A stretch of DNA of 52,182 nt from JBGLNJ01 sp964353405 (GCA_964353405.1 CAYGWJ010000337.1:1-52182); one strand, 5' to 3'; shown: positions 33,024 to 41,851, counted from the first letter of the stretch. Notes: generated by a model not told the origin, from the letters alone. Translations and numbers: made by a program.

Positions 33024-35078
33024 TCATTGATCTTGGCCCACTTGCACAGGTGGGAGCAACACACGGTCGCCCGTGACCTTGTCGCCGTCATAGACCATCA
33101 TCCGTACAGTGGGCGGATTGGGTTGAACGGCCGAGGGAATGTCACGCATGTACACGCCAACTTCCAGCGGGTATTGGCCGGGGCCTGTATCGGGCGGGAT
33201 GACGAAACGATGCACTTGCGCGAACTCGTCGCCGGGCTGCCACTGCCACGAGGGATATCCAATCAAATCCTGCTGAGCCAGCACCGGGCCTTGGGGTGTT
33301 TTGAGCAGATGTGTGAATAGCACAGTCTCTTTGTTCGGGTCAGTCGTCGAGCGAATGCGCCACAATGTCACGACGGTCAACTCGCTGCCGGCCTTGTTTT
33401 GTGCTGCCTTGGTAGAGTAACCGACAAGATCGAGTGTGTGGCCGAAATCCACCGGCGCTTCGGGCTCGTGGAAAGAGCCGCCCTGCACACCGTTCCATTC
33501 GAACACGTCAAAGCGTGGGTTCAAGTCATCGGGACGGAGCAGGCGAGCGTCGGTTTGGCGCGCACTGCGTGAAACCATGTCCGCCAGCGCCGGGTCAATG
33601 GGCGAGATGGCCTGAACGATCAATCGCGAACCGGCGGGCGCCAGTGCCAGCGCACTACGTCCGTCGAACCAGCGGAGTGAAACGTCGCGGCGGCGCAGTG
33701 TCATTCCCATCGTGTACGGATCGTGAAAGCGGCCTGGATAGATGGACGAGATGGCCGCTGTTCCGCTTACAGGTTGACTGTCGAGGTAGCGCGCGATTTC
33801 GAACAGCGTGGTGTGATAAGCAACGCGCACATCGCGCGCGTTTGCCCAGGTGACAATATAATCCCGAAAGCTCAACGTGGCCGTGATCGCGATGAGTATT
33901 GTTACCAAGACGCCGAGACCCCAGAAAAACTTTTTCGATCTTTGCGCCTGTGTGTCTTTGTGGTAAAGACGCTCTCGCAACCAACGCGCTAGCGTAACTA
34001 TCGTCAGCGCCGGGAATAGATACAACACGGGTTGAATCGCCACGGCCCGTGTGCCGCTGGCGACAATGCCCGTCATCAGGCTGGGGAATGCGCCGGCGAC
34101 CAGCCATGCCAGTGACAAGAGATAAGCCGGCTTGCGCCAGTTCCACATTGCCACGCCGATGCCGGCGTAGAATAACAGCCCCGTCACTGGATCTAGCCAC
34201 GGCTTGCCGGGCAGATTGTAGAGCCAGAGCGGGTCGGCGCGAAAGGTGAACATCCCCAGCGCTTCGAGGATGTTCCGTAGCACCTCATTCGGATTTCCAC
34301 TGGCCAGGAGCCGCAACGGCTCGCCCAATTGCCCCAGTCGCTGTTCCGCGCCCGGATGCATTTGCAGCCAAAAGAACATTGGCGCGGCCAGTAAAGCCCC
34401 TGACGCGAGCGTCAACAACATTCCGCGCCAGCGCGCCTTGAAGCGGTCGCGGTCCAAGACGCAGGCCAGCGCCGGGCCAATCACAAAGAGAATCCACGTG
34501 GCGCGCGCGGCCATGTACGTCCATAGCGTGGCGGCCAGGAACAGACCGGCAAGTGCAAAGTGGAGAGTGGACGCCCGGAAGGCGGGAGAGTGGAGAGCAG
34601 CATAGCCTTTCCACCAAGAGTACACGGCAAAAGCAAGCACTGCGGGAAACATAACCGAGCGCAGCGCTTGCCTCGACGTGGAAATGGCCCAGAACGAAAC
34701 GGCCAGCATTGCCGTTGTGATGAGCGCGGTGGAAACGTCGAACATGCGACGGATACAGACGAAAGTGGCGGCAACGGTCAACAGGCCAAACAAGACCGAG
34801 GTCAATCGCACGGCAAGATAGTCGGTGCGGGCCAGGAGGCTCATCGTCACCGCGATGGCATAGTCGTACAGCGGCTCACGTCCGTAGCCAATGGTTTCAT
34901 ACATAGGGCGTGCGCCGTGAAGGATGGCGATGGCGTCGTTCCCGTGCGCGGCTTCATCGTGGGTAAAGCCGGGCGGGGCCACGTCGAGTTGATAGAGGCG
35001 CAGAAATGCCGCGACGAGCAGAATCGCTACAAGGATCAGCCATTCCGAACGACGCGAAACCCGAGAAGGTAGCGACAT
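33024..35078 (-). CDS. GT39-like (dolichyl-phosphate-mannose type) membrane glycosyltransferase
   Basis: 684 residues. About ten to eleven membrane helices span residues ~12-430. The first loop carries FTHDEAAHGNDAIAILHG, the acidic motif expected of GT-C/GT39 enzymes that use a lipid-linked sugar. The C-terminal ~230 residues form an extracytoplasmic domain (VDFGHTLDLVGYSTKAA ... GPGQYPLEVGVYMRD) also found in the paralog at 38241. A repeat element lies in frame inside the coding region (33901-33966, near residues 371-393). ATG at 35078 is chosen over the longer frame that overlaps the DUF4276 gene. Confidence 0.85.
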   Translation of the reverse strand: MSLPSRVSRRSEWLILVAILLVAAFLRLYQLDVAPPGFTHDEAAHGNDAIAILHGARPMYETIGYGREPLYDYAIAVTMSLLARTDYLAVRLTSVLFGLLTVAATFVCIRRMFDVSTALITTAMLAVSFWAISTSRQALRSVMFPAVLAFAVYSWWKGYAALHSPAFRASTLHFALAGLFLAATLWTYMAARATWILFVIGPALACVLDRDRFKARWRGMLLTLASGALLAAPMFFWLQMHPGAEQRLGQLGEPLRLLASGNPNEVLRNILEALGMFTFRADPLWLYNLPGKPWLDPVTGLLFYAGIGVAMWNWRKPAYLLSLAWLVAGAFPSLMTGIVASGTRAVAIQPVLYLFPALTIVTLARWLRERLYHKDTQAQRSKKFFWGLGVLVTILIAITATLSFRDYIVTWANARDVRVAYHTTLFEIARYLDSQPVSGTAAISSIYPGRFHDPYTMGMTLRRRDVSLRWFDGRSALALAPAGSRLIVQAISPIDPALADMVSRSARQTDARLLRPDDLNPRFDVFEWNGVQGGSFHEPEAPVDFGHTLDLVGYSTKAAQNKAGSELTVVTLWRIRSTTDPNKETVLFTHLLKTPQGPVLAQQDLIGYPSWQWQPGDEFAQVHRFVIPPDTGPGQYPLEVGVYMRDIPSAVQPNPPTVRMMVYDGDKVTGDRVLLPPVQVGQDQ
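33901..33966. repeat. Imperfect inverted repeat inside the GT39-like gene
   Basis: The left arm GTTACCAAGACGCCGAGACC and right arm GCGCCTGTGTGTCTTTGTGG are imperfect inverted copies of intergenic-type repeat words. In frame they encode the loop YHKDTQAQRSKKFFWGLG between membrane helices. It looks like an inserted dispersed repeat. Confidence 0.45.
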
Positions 35079-35088
35079 GCTCAACGCC

Positions 35089-35742
35089 TTAGCCCAACGC
35101 TTCGAGTTGTGTGAGCCAATCGTCAAAGTGTGGACATTCGGCGCGGATCCGGTCGAGACCGATACTGAGGATAATCAGCGGCCCGTGTAAGGGTTTCTCG
35201 TATTCAGGGACAAGTTTGATGATCCGTTTGGATGGAGGAGCTTGGTCATTGATTTCTTCTGGAGATCTGAACTTGGCCTTGATCTTGAATAGCTCTGGAA
35301 GCACAATTTTGTCGGGGAAGGCCTGGGCAATTTGCTGAGGGTCCGTGAATACCATCGCCTCAAACTCGTAAAGCTCCAGGTAGGGCAGAAACTTGCGATG
35401 ACCTATATCTTCTTGCCACTTGTTTTCCAGATATTTGACTCGTTTGTAACACGAGCCTTTTGATACGCGGTTCCGCCCTGGAAAATCTTTGGGAAGACGA
35501 TACAAGTCTAGCATTGTCGTCACCTTTGCGGCGCTTGTGTCACCCAAGAGCCTGGTAAGGTCGTTTCTAATTCTGCCGTAGGTGATGACGCCGCCTTTGA
35601 AATTGGGGCCGCCTTTCACACGCTTGGTCGTGGCAAGTTTGGGAATAACGTCAACTCTGACCTTTTGCAGATGTGGCCCTAGAACTTTGGTGACAAATGT
35701 CTCCTCAGCTTGACCCTCGACGAGGATGAGCACTTTTTTCAT
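35089..35742 (-). CDS. DUF4276 (TOPRIM-like) protein coupled to an AAA ATPase
   Basis: 217 residues. Family landmarks: VLILVEGQAEETFV (Glu9, Glu13), TTMLDLYRLPKDFPG (Asp79) and LPYLELYEFEAMVF (Glu126, Glu128). The spaced Glu/Asp residues suit a TOPRIM-like metal-binding nuclease core. ATG at 35742 overlaps the ATPase stop (ATGA) with GGAGG upstream. AAA ATPase plus TOPRIM-like protein is the layout of OLD-type and PARIS-type defence or toxin systems; function here is inferred. Local GC is lower than that of the neighbours. Confidence 0.87.
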   Translation of the reverse strand: MKKVLILVEGQAEETFVTKVLGPHLQKVRVDVIPKLATTKRVKGGPNFKGGVITYGRIRNDLTRLLGDTSAAKVTTMLDLYRLPKDFPGRNRVSKGSCYKRVKYLENKWQEDIGHRKFLPYLELYEFEAMVFTDPQQIAQAFPDKIVLPELFKIKAKFRSPEEINDQAPPSKRIIKLVPEYEKPLHGPLIILSIGLDRIRAECPHFDDWLTQLEALG

Positions 35743-36830
35743 CGGCTGGGCCTCCCGCCGATAATGTTCTTTTCCCAAAGTTCACCGAGGCTATACTCTT
35801 GAAGCCACTGCTTGAGTCGGCGCGTGTTCAGTCGGTTGAACTTGGACTGTCTACCCTCCCGATCAACGACGATGATATCGCGAGGCGAAAACTGATCCAC
35901 CAGCGAGGCAGACTGGGTGGATACAATCACTTGGGTCTGAGCCGCCACGCTCTTTAACATGCTGGCGAGCAATGTGATCGCGTAGGGATGCAGTCCGAGC
36001 TCGGGTTCGTCAATGAGAACTGTGGCGGGCAAGGTGGGCTGAAGCAGGAGCGTCGCCAGGCAGATGAAACGCAGCGTTCCGTCTGAGAGGGTGTGTGCGT
36101 CAAAATACATATCTGAATCTCGCTCGCTCCATTCGAGCTGGATTTTCTTGCGGTTCAGTCTTGAAGGTTGGAGCGCAAAATCATTGAAAAAAGGCGCTAC
36201 CAAGCGGATTGTCTTTGCGATTCTGCCATAGTATTCCCGCTGTACTTCTCGCAGCCAGTAAAGGAACGCGGCGAGGTTTGAGGCATCTGGTCTCAATGCG
36301 GCATTGTCTTCAATGTCGCACGTTGCTTTGATCTTAGCGCTGTCGCTGGTGTCGTGAAAATGATAGACCTTCCAGCTTCTCAAGTCCTTGAGCACATAGT
36401 CGGCGACCTCGCTTTGGACGGCGGCGTCGTGGAGCAGCGTTTCTTTGTGCCCACTGCCAAGATATACATTAAACGGTTGCGGATACTTGTCGCTGTCGTG
36501 AAACCAGCAGCTTTCGTGGGCAAAGACGAGGGTGTCCCCAGCAGACGGCGCCAGCCGGGCTTCGTAGCCGTTGGCTCCAAAGTGCAGCCTGATGACAATT
36601 TCGCTTGTGGCCTTCCGCCCATAATGTAGCAGCCTATCTGCGCCGCCCGATTGGCCGATATAGAGTTGGAGGTTCCCTTCTACAAGATGGTTCAAGAGTT
36701 CAAAAACTGAGATGAAGTTGGTTTTCCCCGCGCCATTCGCGCCGATCATGATATTGAGGTTGCGAAGCAGCAAATCCATTTCTTGGATGGATTTGAACCC
36801 TTGTACTTCGATCCGTTCAAGCGATCTCAT
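35739..36830 (-). CDS. OLD/AAA_21-like ATPase of an ABC-type fold
   Basis: 363 residues from MRSLERIEVQGFKSI, the usual N-terminus. Walker A IGANGAGKTN (29-38), signature-like LSDGTLRFICLATLLL, Walker B VLIDEPELGLHP, and H-loop-like VIVSTQSASLVDQF. Such ATPases (OLD, RloA/AbiLi, AriA types) switch a partner nuclease. The partner is probably the coupled DUF4276 protein; no TOPRIM domain is fused to this one. Start by GAGGT 5 nt upstream. Lower-GC pocket next to a glycosyltransferase-like gene. Confidence 0.9.
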   Translation of the reverse strand: MRSLERIEVQGFKSIQEMDLLLRNLNIMIGANGAGKTNFISVFELLNHLVEGNLQLYIGQSGGADRLLHYGRKATSEIVIRLHFGANGYEARLAPSAGDTLVFAHESCWFHDSDKYPQPFNVYLGSGHKETLLHDAAVQSEVADYVLKDLRSWKVYHFHDTSDSAKIKATCDIEDNAALRPDASNLAAFLYWLREVQREYYGRIAKTIRLVAPFFNDFALQPSRLNRKKIQLEWSERDSDMYFDAHTLSDGTLRFICLATLLLQPTLPATVLIDEPELGLHPYAITLLASMLKSVAAQTQVIVSTQSASLVDQFSPRDIIVVDREGRQSKFNRLNTRRLKQWLQEYSLGELWEKNIIGGRPSR

Positions 36831-36877
36831 AGATACCTCGCTCAGAATTGTGTGTCCAAGTGTGTCAACGTGCCAAG

Positions 36878-37648
36878 TTAGCCCGATCGTGCGGTGATGA
36901 ACTGGTGTGCCTTTTGCCACACTTGCTCTTTTTCACTGTCCACCCATAGGCAGTGGCCCGAGTTGGTCAGCCAGATCAGCTCTTTGTCCTTCGAAGCGAT
37001 GCGGTCCAAGGCGTACACACCGCTCTTGGGCTTGACGCTCTGGTCGCGGGTGCTCATCAAGATCAGGGCCGGCCGGGTGATCTTGCGCAGATCGCGGCGC
37101 ACCGAATGCTCGAGCAGGTTGAGTTGCTCGACTGCTGCTACAGGCGTGCCCATGTATGACCACAAGTAACGCTCTCGCGCTTCTGGATCGGTCAGGTCAT
37201 CGCCGTCGCGCGCGGGGTCATAAGGATTGAACTGGGTGAAATATTTGATGGCCCACGCCAGCCCCGAGCGCCGGTCCACGGTAAACAGCGCGGGAGCCAT
37301 CGGAACGATCCCAGCAATTTCGGGATGGCGCTCGGCCAGGTGAAGCGTCAGCAATCCGCCCATCGAGCCGCCGCACACAAAGACCTGGCGGCAGCGGCCT
37401 TGGAGCTGCCGGTAAGACTGCTCGACGGCATCGGTCCACTCGTGCCACTTGCGGCGGGCCAGGTCTTGCCAGTTCGTCCCGTGACCGGGCAACAGTGGCC
37501 CGACCACCGTGTGGCCCTTTTGGGCAAGATACTGTCCCATCGGGCGCATCTCGGATGGACTGCCCGTAAAGCCATGAATCAACAGCACGCCGGTCGAGTT
37601 GCCGGGATAATCGAATGCATCGGGTACGGGCAGTGGATAGTTTGTCAT
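36878..37648 (-). CDS. Carboxylesterase/thermostable monoacylglycerol-lipase-like alpha/beta hydrolase
   Basis: 256 residues. The oxyanion HGFTGSPSEM, nucleophile elbow GGSMGG (Ser95), Asp in STRDQSVKP and His in NSGHCLWVD form a full catalytic triad with normal spacing. It resembles the Est30/Tm-type carboxylesterases that cleave short-chain esters. ATG overlaps the stop of the upstream acetyltransferase gene, with GGAGA as SD. Cytoplasmic, no signal peptide. Confidence 0.92.
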   Translation of the reverse strand: MTNYPLPVPDAFDYPGNSTGVLLIHGFTGSPSEMRPMGQYLAQKGHTVVGPLLPGHGTNWQDLARRKWHEWTDAVEQSYRQLQGRCRQVFVCGGSMGGLLTLHLAERHPEIAGIVPMAPALFTVDRRSGLAWAIKYFTQFNPYDPARDGDDLTDPEARERYLWSYMGTPVAAVEQLNLLEHSVRRDLRKITRPALILMSTRDQSVKPKSGVYALDRIASKDKELIWLTNSGHCLWVDSEKEQVWQKAHQFITARSG

Positions 37649-38181
37649 GAGGGTATCTCCATTTGAGCGATGGCGTGAATGTCCGGCCAGCCATACGCGA
37701 TCTCGATCAAGCTGGCTCCGCCGATTTCGATGGTTTTTTCATACAGATACTCGCCGCCGAGCGCCTCGTAAAACTGGCGCGAAGGATTTTGCGCCAGCAC
37801 CCATACCAGCATCGAAGACAAGCCCATTTCGATCAGCCGACGCGCGACCGTTTGCGCCAGTTGGCGGCCAATTCCCCGGCGCAGATAGTCGGGATGCAGA
37901 TAGATGGCGTACAATTCGCCTGTGTAGTTTGGATCACCGTCACGTTCCGGCCCGCCACCGGCAAAGCCGATGATGGTTCCGTCATCACCTTGGGCGACGT
38001 AGACGAAAGATGCACTGTCGGCATTCGAGAGCGATTCTCGCCATCGGCCGGCGCGTTTCTCGTATGAAAGCGAGGCCAGATGTTCGTCAGGCACAATGCC
38101 CTTGTACGCTACACGCCAACTATCCACGTGAACACGGGCAAGGCCATCGGCGTCATTGGCGTGGGCCAGGCGAATTTGCAC
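37645..38181 (-). CDS. GNAT-family N-acetyltransferase
   Basis: 178 residues, GTG start with AGGAG upstream. The acetyl-CoA-binding core is LYAIYLHPDYLRRGIGRQLA, followed by LSSMLVWVLAQNPSRQFYEA. The N-terminus (IRLAHANDADGLARVHVDSW) is typical of PhnO/RimI-like small-molecule or protein acetyltransferases. Substrate unknown. Coupled to the esterase gene by ATGA. Confidence 0.9.
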   Translation of the reverse strand: MQIRLAHANDADGLARVHVDSWRVAYKGIVPDEHLASLSYEKRAGRWRESLSNADSASFVYVAQGDDGTIIGFAGGGPERDGDPNYTGELYAIYLHPDYLRRGIGRQLAQTVARRLIEMGLSSMLVWVLAQNPSRQFYEALGGEYLYEKTIEIGGASLIEIAYGWPDIHAIAQMEIPS

Positions 38182-38240
38182 AGGTTATCTCCTGAAGGAG
38201 GCGCAAAGCGAGTATAGCCGCTTTCGAGAGGTGCGTCAAA

Positions 38241-40688
38241 CTAACGCACGGTGACGGACAGCAGGTTGACGTGGTCTGTGGCCGCGCCAGAGGCGAGTTG
38301 AAGCGGCCAACGCGTCATCGTATCCGGCGAATAGACGCCGAGTTCAAGTTGATAAACTCCGGGCGGCGTGTCGGGCTTGATGGGCGCGCGAACATGCTGA
38401 ACGATCACATCGCCGATTTCCAGTCCGCGCAATGCCGTACCCCAGCCATCATATTGGCCGACGATTTGCAATCCGTCACTCGTGACGTGGGCAAAAAACG
38501 CGATAGGCGGCACCAGATCGCCCGTCACGCGCCAATAGGTCGTCAGGTCGAGCGCATCGCCGCGCGCGACGTAGGGCGATTCGATTCGATAGCCGATAAG
38601 CGCAAGCTTGCCATCGAAATCGGCGGGTAGGCCTTGCGGCATGGGTGCGCGCCACTGCGCCAGTTGCGATTCGACCAGTGGTCGCGCATCAACCATGAGC
38701 GCATCGCCGTCCTTTTGTCCGATGGCACGAAAGGTCCGGCGCAAGTCGCGGTCGAACGGCAGTGGATCGGGCGCGATGTAACGCGCCGGGCCGTTCATTG
38801 CAAAAATGAACACGTCGGGGTTGTCGGCCCACTTGACGATGAGGCGATGTCCGGGTGCGACGCCAAGCGTCTGCGGGTTGACGGCATACGCCGGTGTGCT
38901 GACGATTACGGCGCGGTCCATTGGCGTGTTAGCCGCGTAATCTACTTGGTAGATCAGAATCGAATAGCCCGCGCGCGCGATGGGAGTCTTGTCTCGAAAG
39001 TAAGCGAACAAGTCTTGCTCGCGGTAGACCAAGCCCAGGCGCAGGCTGGTGGCGCTGATGGCGTACCAGCCTGGCTCCGGTGAGTAGGGATTGAACGAGT
39101 CCACCTCCGGCCCGATGACAAAGTGCAAAAAGCCGGGCAGCGGCCAGTAGCGCACGCCATAGGCCGCCGGCAAGGCTGTGCCAAAATATGAAAGGTTCAC
39201 AACCTCAATTTCATTCTCATCCATCCACGCTTTGAGCGCGGGCAAGTCCTGTCCCCAATCCAGGTTCGAGTCCACGAGGATGTTGTGCGCGTTGACTGGT
39301 CCACCGGCTAGTTCATTAAAGTATGAGAGGTGATGAGGAAAGATCAGGACTGTGCTTATCATTTGCCACAGGAAGATAAGGAGACACGCGCCGCTGGACA
39401 AGGTGACAAGGTGAGATTTGAAATTTGAAATTTGAGATTTGAAATTTGCTGTGTTGCCCGCGAGGATGATGACGAACGGCAGAACAGGCAGGATATGCCG
39501 GTAGCCGATGGTCAACGGGCTGAACATGGCGGCGGCCATTGCAAAGGCAGGGGGAATCCACGCGGCCGATGTGCGTTGCCAAATGCGCTTGCTTGCGATG
39601 ACGATGATGCCGACGACAAGAAGGATCAGTGTGGGCAGGGGTGTCTTGAGCGCCAAGGTCACGGGAAAGTAGTACCACCAGCCAGTGCGGCTCACCTGAC
39701 CCATCAGGAACGTTGGGTAGCCTTGTGAGTATTCGGCGTAAACCTTGGCGAGTCCGCGCCAGTAGGTTGCAGCGGGCAGACCGTTGCGGATCTCAAAGCC
39801 ATACACGGCCCAGATGACGAGGAGCGCAATGAGACCTGCGATCGTGAGGGCGAGCAGCCGCTGAAATCTCGTCGCGACACCCAGTCTGTCACTCTGAGCC
39901 GCCGAGCGGCGAAGGGTCACTGTCCTGCGAGAAGGAGATTCTTCGCCGCTTCGCGGCTCAGAATGACAAGGCTGTGTAGAATAGAGCGACGCTTCGCTGC
40001 TTCGCGGCTCAGAATGACAAGGCTTTGTAGGATAGAGCGACGCTGCAAACACAAACATCGGCGCAAGCACGAGTCCGGTGAACTTGGTCCCCATCGCCGC
40101 GCCCGCCGCCACGCCGACCCACACCAGATTCCATCGCGTCGGTTTTTTCAGCCAGGCCCACAGTCGCCACATCGCAATCGTCATTGTGGCGGCCAGGCCC
40201 AGGTCGGTCGTCGAGAGACGCGAGTGGGCGATGAGGTTCGGGTCGAATGCGTACAGCGCCAGCGCGAGGAGGGCGGCGTTGAGGCCGAACAAGTCACGTG
40301 TGAAGCGGAATACGACCGCACCCAGCAGCACGCCCAGCGCGATGATGGGCAAGCGGCCTAGCAGGACCAGCCGCACCGCAATGTCGGAATTGGCTTGCCA
40401 GAGGAACGCATCGCCAAAATCGTCGGGCACGGCGTTTTGCCACGCGGGTATGTCAATCGGCAATGTGGGTTTGAGGAACTCGAGCGGCAGCGCGTTCCAC
40501 ACGTTTACCAGCGGCGGATGCTCGGTCGCAAGGCGCGGGTCGCCTGTGCGGAGATAGGCATAGCCTGCTGCCAGGTGATACTCTTCATCAAACGCCGCCG
40601 AGTTGGCCGGCGAGCCGAGCGCGGCTTGCGCGGCGAAGAGGATAAGCAAGAGTGCGGCGAGTAGGATGTGCCAGGGTTTCAAATGCAA
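38241..40688 (-). CDS. GT39-like membrane glycosyltransferase carrying in-frame repeats
   Basis: 815 residues with about ten membrane helices in residues ~7-475. The first extracytoplasmic loop contains FDEEYHLAAGYAYLRTGDPR (acidic GT39-type motif) and HPPLVN, as in arabinosyl/mannosyl GT-C enzymes. The C-terminal ~330 residues are extracytoplasmic (VDSNLDWGQDLPALKAWMDE ... PPGVYQLELGVYSPD). Two stretches are foreign repeats translated in frame: two tandem 17-residue units around PCHSEPRS (about 216-249) with adjoining palindrome sequence, and NFKSQISNFKS (about 417-427). Both fall in loops between helices, so folding may be unharmed. Confidence 0.83.
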   Translation of the reverse strand: MHLKPWHILLAALLLILFAAQAALGSPANSAAFDEEYHLAAGYAYLRTGDPRLATEHPPLVNVWNALPLEFLKPTLPIDIPAWQNAVPDDFGDAFLWQANSDIAVRLVLLGRLPIIALGVLLGAVVFRFTRDLFGLNAALLALALYAFDPNLIAHSRLSTTDLGLAATMTIAMWRLWAWLKKPTRWNLVWVGVAAGAAMGTKFTGLVLAPMFVFAASLYPTKPCHSEPRSSEASLYSTQPCHSEPRSGEESPSRRTVTLRRSAAQSDRLGVATRFQRLLALTIAGLIALLVIWAVYGFEIRNGLPAATYWRGLAKVYAEYSQGYPTFLMGQVSRTGWWYYFPVTLALKTPLPTLILLVVGIIVIASKRIWQRTSAAWIPPAFAMAAAMFSPLTIGYRHILPVLPFVIILAGNTANFKSQISNFKSHLVTLSSGACLLIFLWQMISTVLIFPHHLSYFNELAGGPVNAHNILVDSNLDWGQDLPALKAWMDENEIEVVNLSYFGTALPAAYGVRYWPLPGFLHFVIGPEVDSFNPYSPEPGWYAISATSLRLGLVYREQDLFAYFRDKTPIARAGYSILIYQVDYAANTPMDRAVIVSTPAYAVNPQTLGVAPGHRLIVKWADNPDVFIFAMNGPARYIAPDPLPFDRDLRRTFRAIGQKDGDALMVDARPLVESQLAQWRAPMPQGLPADFDGKLALIGYRIESPYVARGDALDLTTYWRVTGDLVPPIAFFAHVTSDGLQIVGQYDGWGTALRGLEIGDVIVQHVRAPIKPDTPPGVYQLELGVYSPDTMTRWPLQLASGAATDHVNLLSVTVR
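39413..39448. repeat. A/T-rich repeat in frame in the membrane-protein gene
   Basis: Alternating GAGATTTG and AAATTTG words, encoding NFKSQISNFKS on the minus strand. The 19-bp core at 39423-39441 is an exact inverted copy of 31-49. Confidence 0.7.
39887..40042. repeat. Palindromic repeat plus 51-bp tandem duplication in frame in a gene
   Basis: TGTCACTCTGAGCCGC (from 39887) is the inverted partner of GCGGCTCAGAATGACA (to 39968). Two 51-bp tandem units follow (39941-39991 and 39992-40042, three differences). 51 bp equals 17 codons, so the reading frame survives. The same family occurs between genes at 50123-50209. Confidence 0.85.
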
Positions 40689-40698
40689 GTCCCAAAGA

Positions 40699-40803
40699 TC
40701 AAGCGCAGCTCAGAAACTCGGCGAGGTCGTTTTGTTCGATTTCTAGTACCCGGCCATGAAACACAGGCAATCTATCTTGACGAAGCTGGAATAGGGTCGT
40801 CAT
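40699..40803 (-). CDS. Possible small protein (34 residues) downstream of the methyltransferase
   Basis: ATG to TGA on the minus strand, 16 nt past the methyltransferase stop, reading MTTLFQLRQDRLPVFHGRVL and ending EFLSCA. The composition looks coding, but there is no clear SD and no family. It may be a real small gene of the methyltransferase cassette or the remnant of a lost partner. Confidence 0.35.
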   Translation of the reverse strand: MTTLFQLRQDRLPVFHGRVLEIEQNDLAEFLSCA

Positions 40804-40819
40804 ATATAGCTATGGAGAT

Positions 40820-41851
40820 TTATTGAATAGGTTCAAGGATTGCTTTTGCAGGTGGACGCCAAAAATCAAGCAGGTATTCGAATGTCGTTCCCATCGTAAT
40901 ATAGTTCGAGGGCCACCCAAAGATACCGATCCGGTTCACGATGTTGGTGCGATCCCAAATGATCGTATTCCGCAGTTCATATCCGCGTCGTCGCAGCTCT
41001 TGCACTAATGCAACGTGAATTGTGATCCGCTGATTCTCCCACCACATATCCGGCACGTTAATGACACAATGCGCTTTTGGCTTCAAGAGGGGCAGCAATT
41101 GCTCAAAGATTTCTCCCATTGCCGCAGTATATTGTTCCAGCGGCAGCGTTCCAAGATCACGCGCGTCTTGAGAATATTGTTCCACCTTGCCAAGTTGATC
41201 GTTTTTCCGTTCATCGCCACGCCGCGATTTATTCTTGCGCTTTCGATTCAATAGATTCGCGTAGGGTGGTGAAGTCCATATCAAACTCACTGTTTCATGT
41301 GCTATATAACGAGGAATATAAAGCGCGTCATCCTGTAGGGCAATCTGTTGAGCCTGATTGCAGGAATTGTTACTGGCCAGTCGTTCGACACATAGATCAA
41401 CATACTTTTCCTGCAAATCGAATCCGACGGCATTCCTATTGAGGTCTTGTGCTGCAACCAGTGTTGTGCCACTGCCTACGAAAGGGTCCAGAACCAATTC
41501 GCCTTCATGTGTGAATAGCTCAATTATTTTCCTTGCAAGTGCGATTGGAAAAGTGGCTGGGTGTTTCTCTTTATCTCGGACATCGCGCTTCTCATATGAG
41601 AATTGCCATACGCCTAACTGACTCTTTATCCATTCTTTTGCCGTCATGCAATTCAAGTGGTTGGCAGGATGTTCGCAAGTTCTTGTATAGCCGATGTTGA
41701 GGCAAGCTCGATGCAGACCACTCGCTTCCTTGATAGCGCGTGGCAAACCAGTGTCTTGAGGGAATATTTCTTTTCCTGCTTTTGGTGTTGCGGGCTCTTC
41801 TTTCGGAGAATCCGATCTCTTTGGCACTGTCTTACTCGATTTCCCAGACAT
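40820..41851 (-). CDS. DNA methyltransferase with motif order X-I-IV (putative N4-cytosine type)
   Basis: 343 residues from the ATG at 41851; upstream ATGs at 41860 and 41938 are possible. The SAM-binding half comes first: FPIALARKIIELFTHEGELV (motif X), DPFVGSGTTLVAAQDL (motif I, 122-137) and GFDL. The catalytic TSPPYANLLN (motif IV, 193-202) comes after. Ser-Pro-Pro-Tyr suggests N4-methylcytosine, though N6-adenine cannot be excluded. In the usual beta-class layout motif IV precedes X and I, so this is a circularly rearranged order. No restriction endonuclease is recognised nearby. It overlaps a 78-residue gene by 20 nt. The region is A/T-richer than its neighbours, suggesting transfer. Confidence 0.85.
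   Translation of the reverse strand: MSGKSSKTVPKRSDSPKEEPATPKAGKEIFPQDTGLPRAIKEASGLHRACLNIGYTRTCEHPANHLNCMTAKEWIKSQLGVWQFSYEKRDVRDKEKHPATFPIALARKIIELFTHEGELVLDPFVGSGTTLVAAQDLNRNAVGFDLQEKYVDLCVERLASNNSCNQAQQIALQDDALYIPRYIAHETVSLIWTSPPYANLLNRKRKNKSRRGDERKNDQLGKVEQYSQDARDLGTLPLEQYTAAMGEIFEQLLPLLKPKAHCVINVPDMWWENQRITIHVALVQELRRRGYELRNTIIWDRTNIVNRIGIFGWPSNYITMGTTFEYLLDFWRPPAKAILEPIQ

Noticed and set aside
39887..40042. CRISPR-like array from the 51-bp repeats
   Set aside because: Only two directly adjoining units without spacers, in frame within a gene; it is a tandem duplication of a palindromic repeat.
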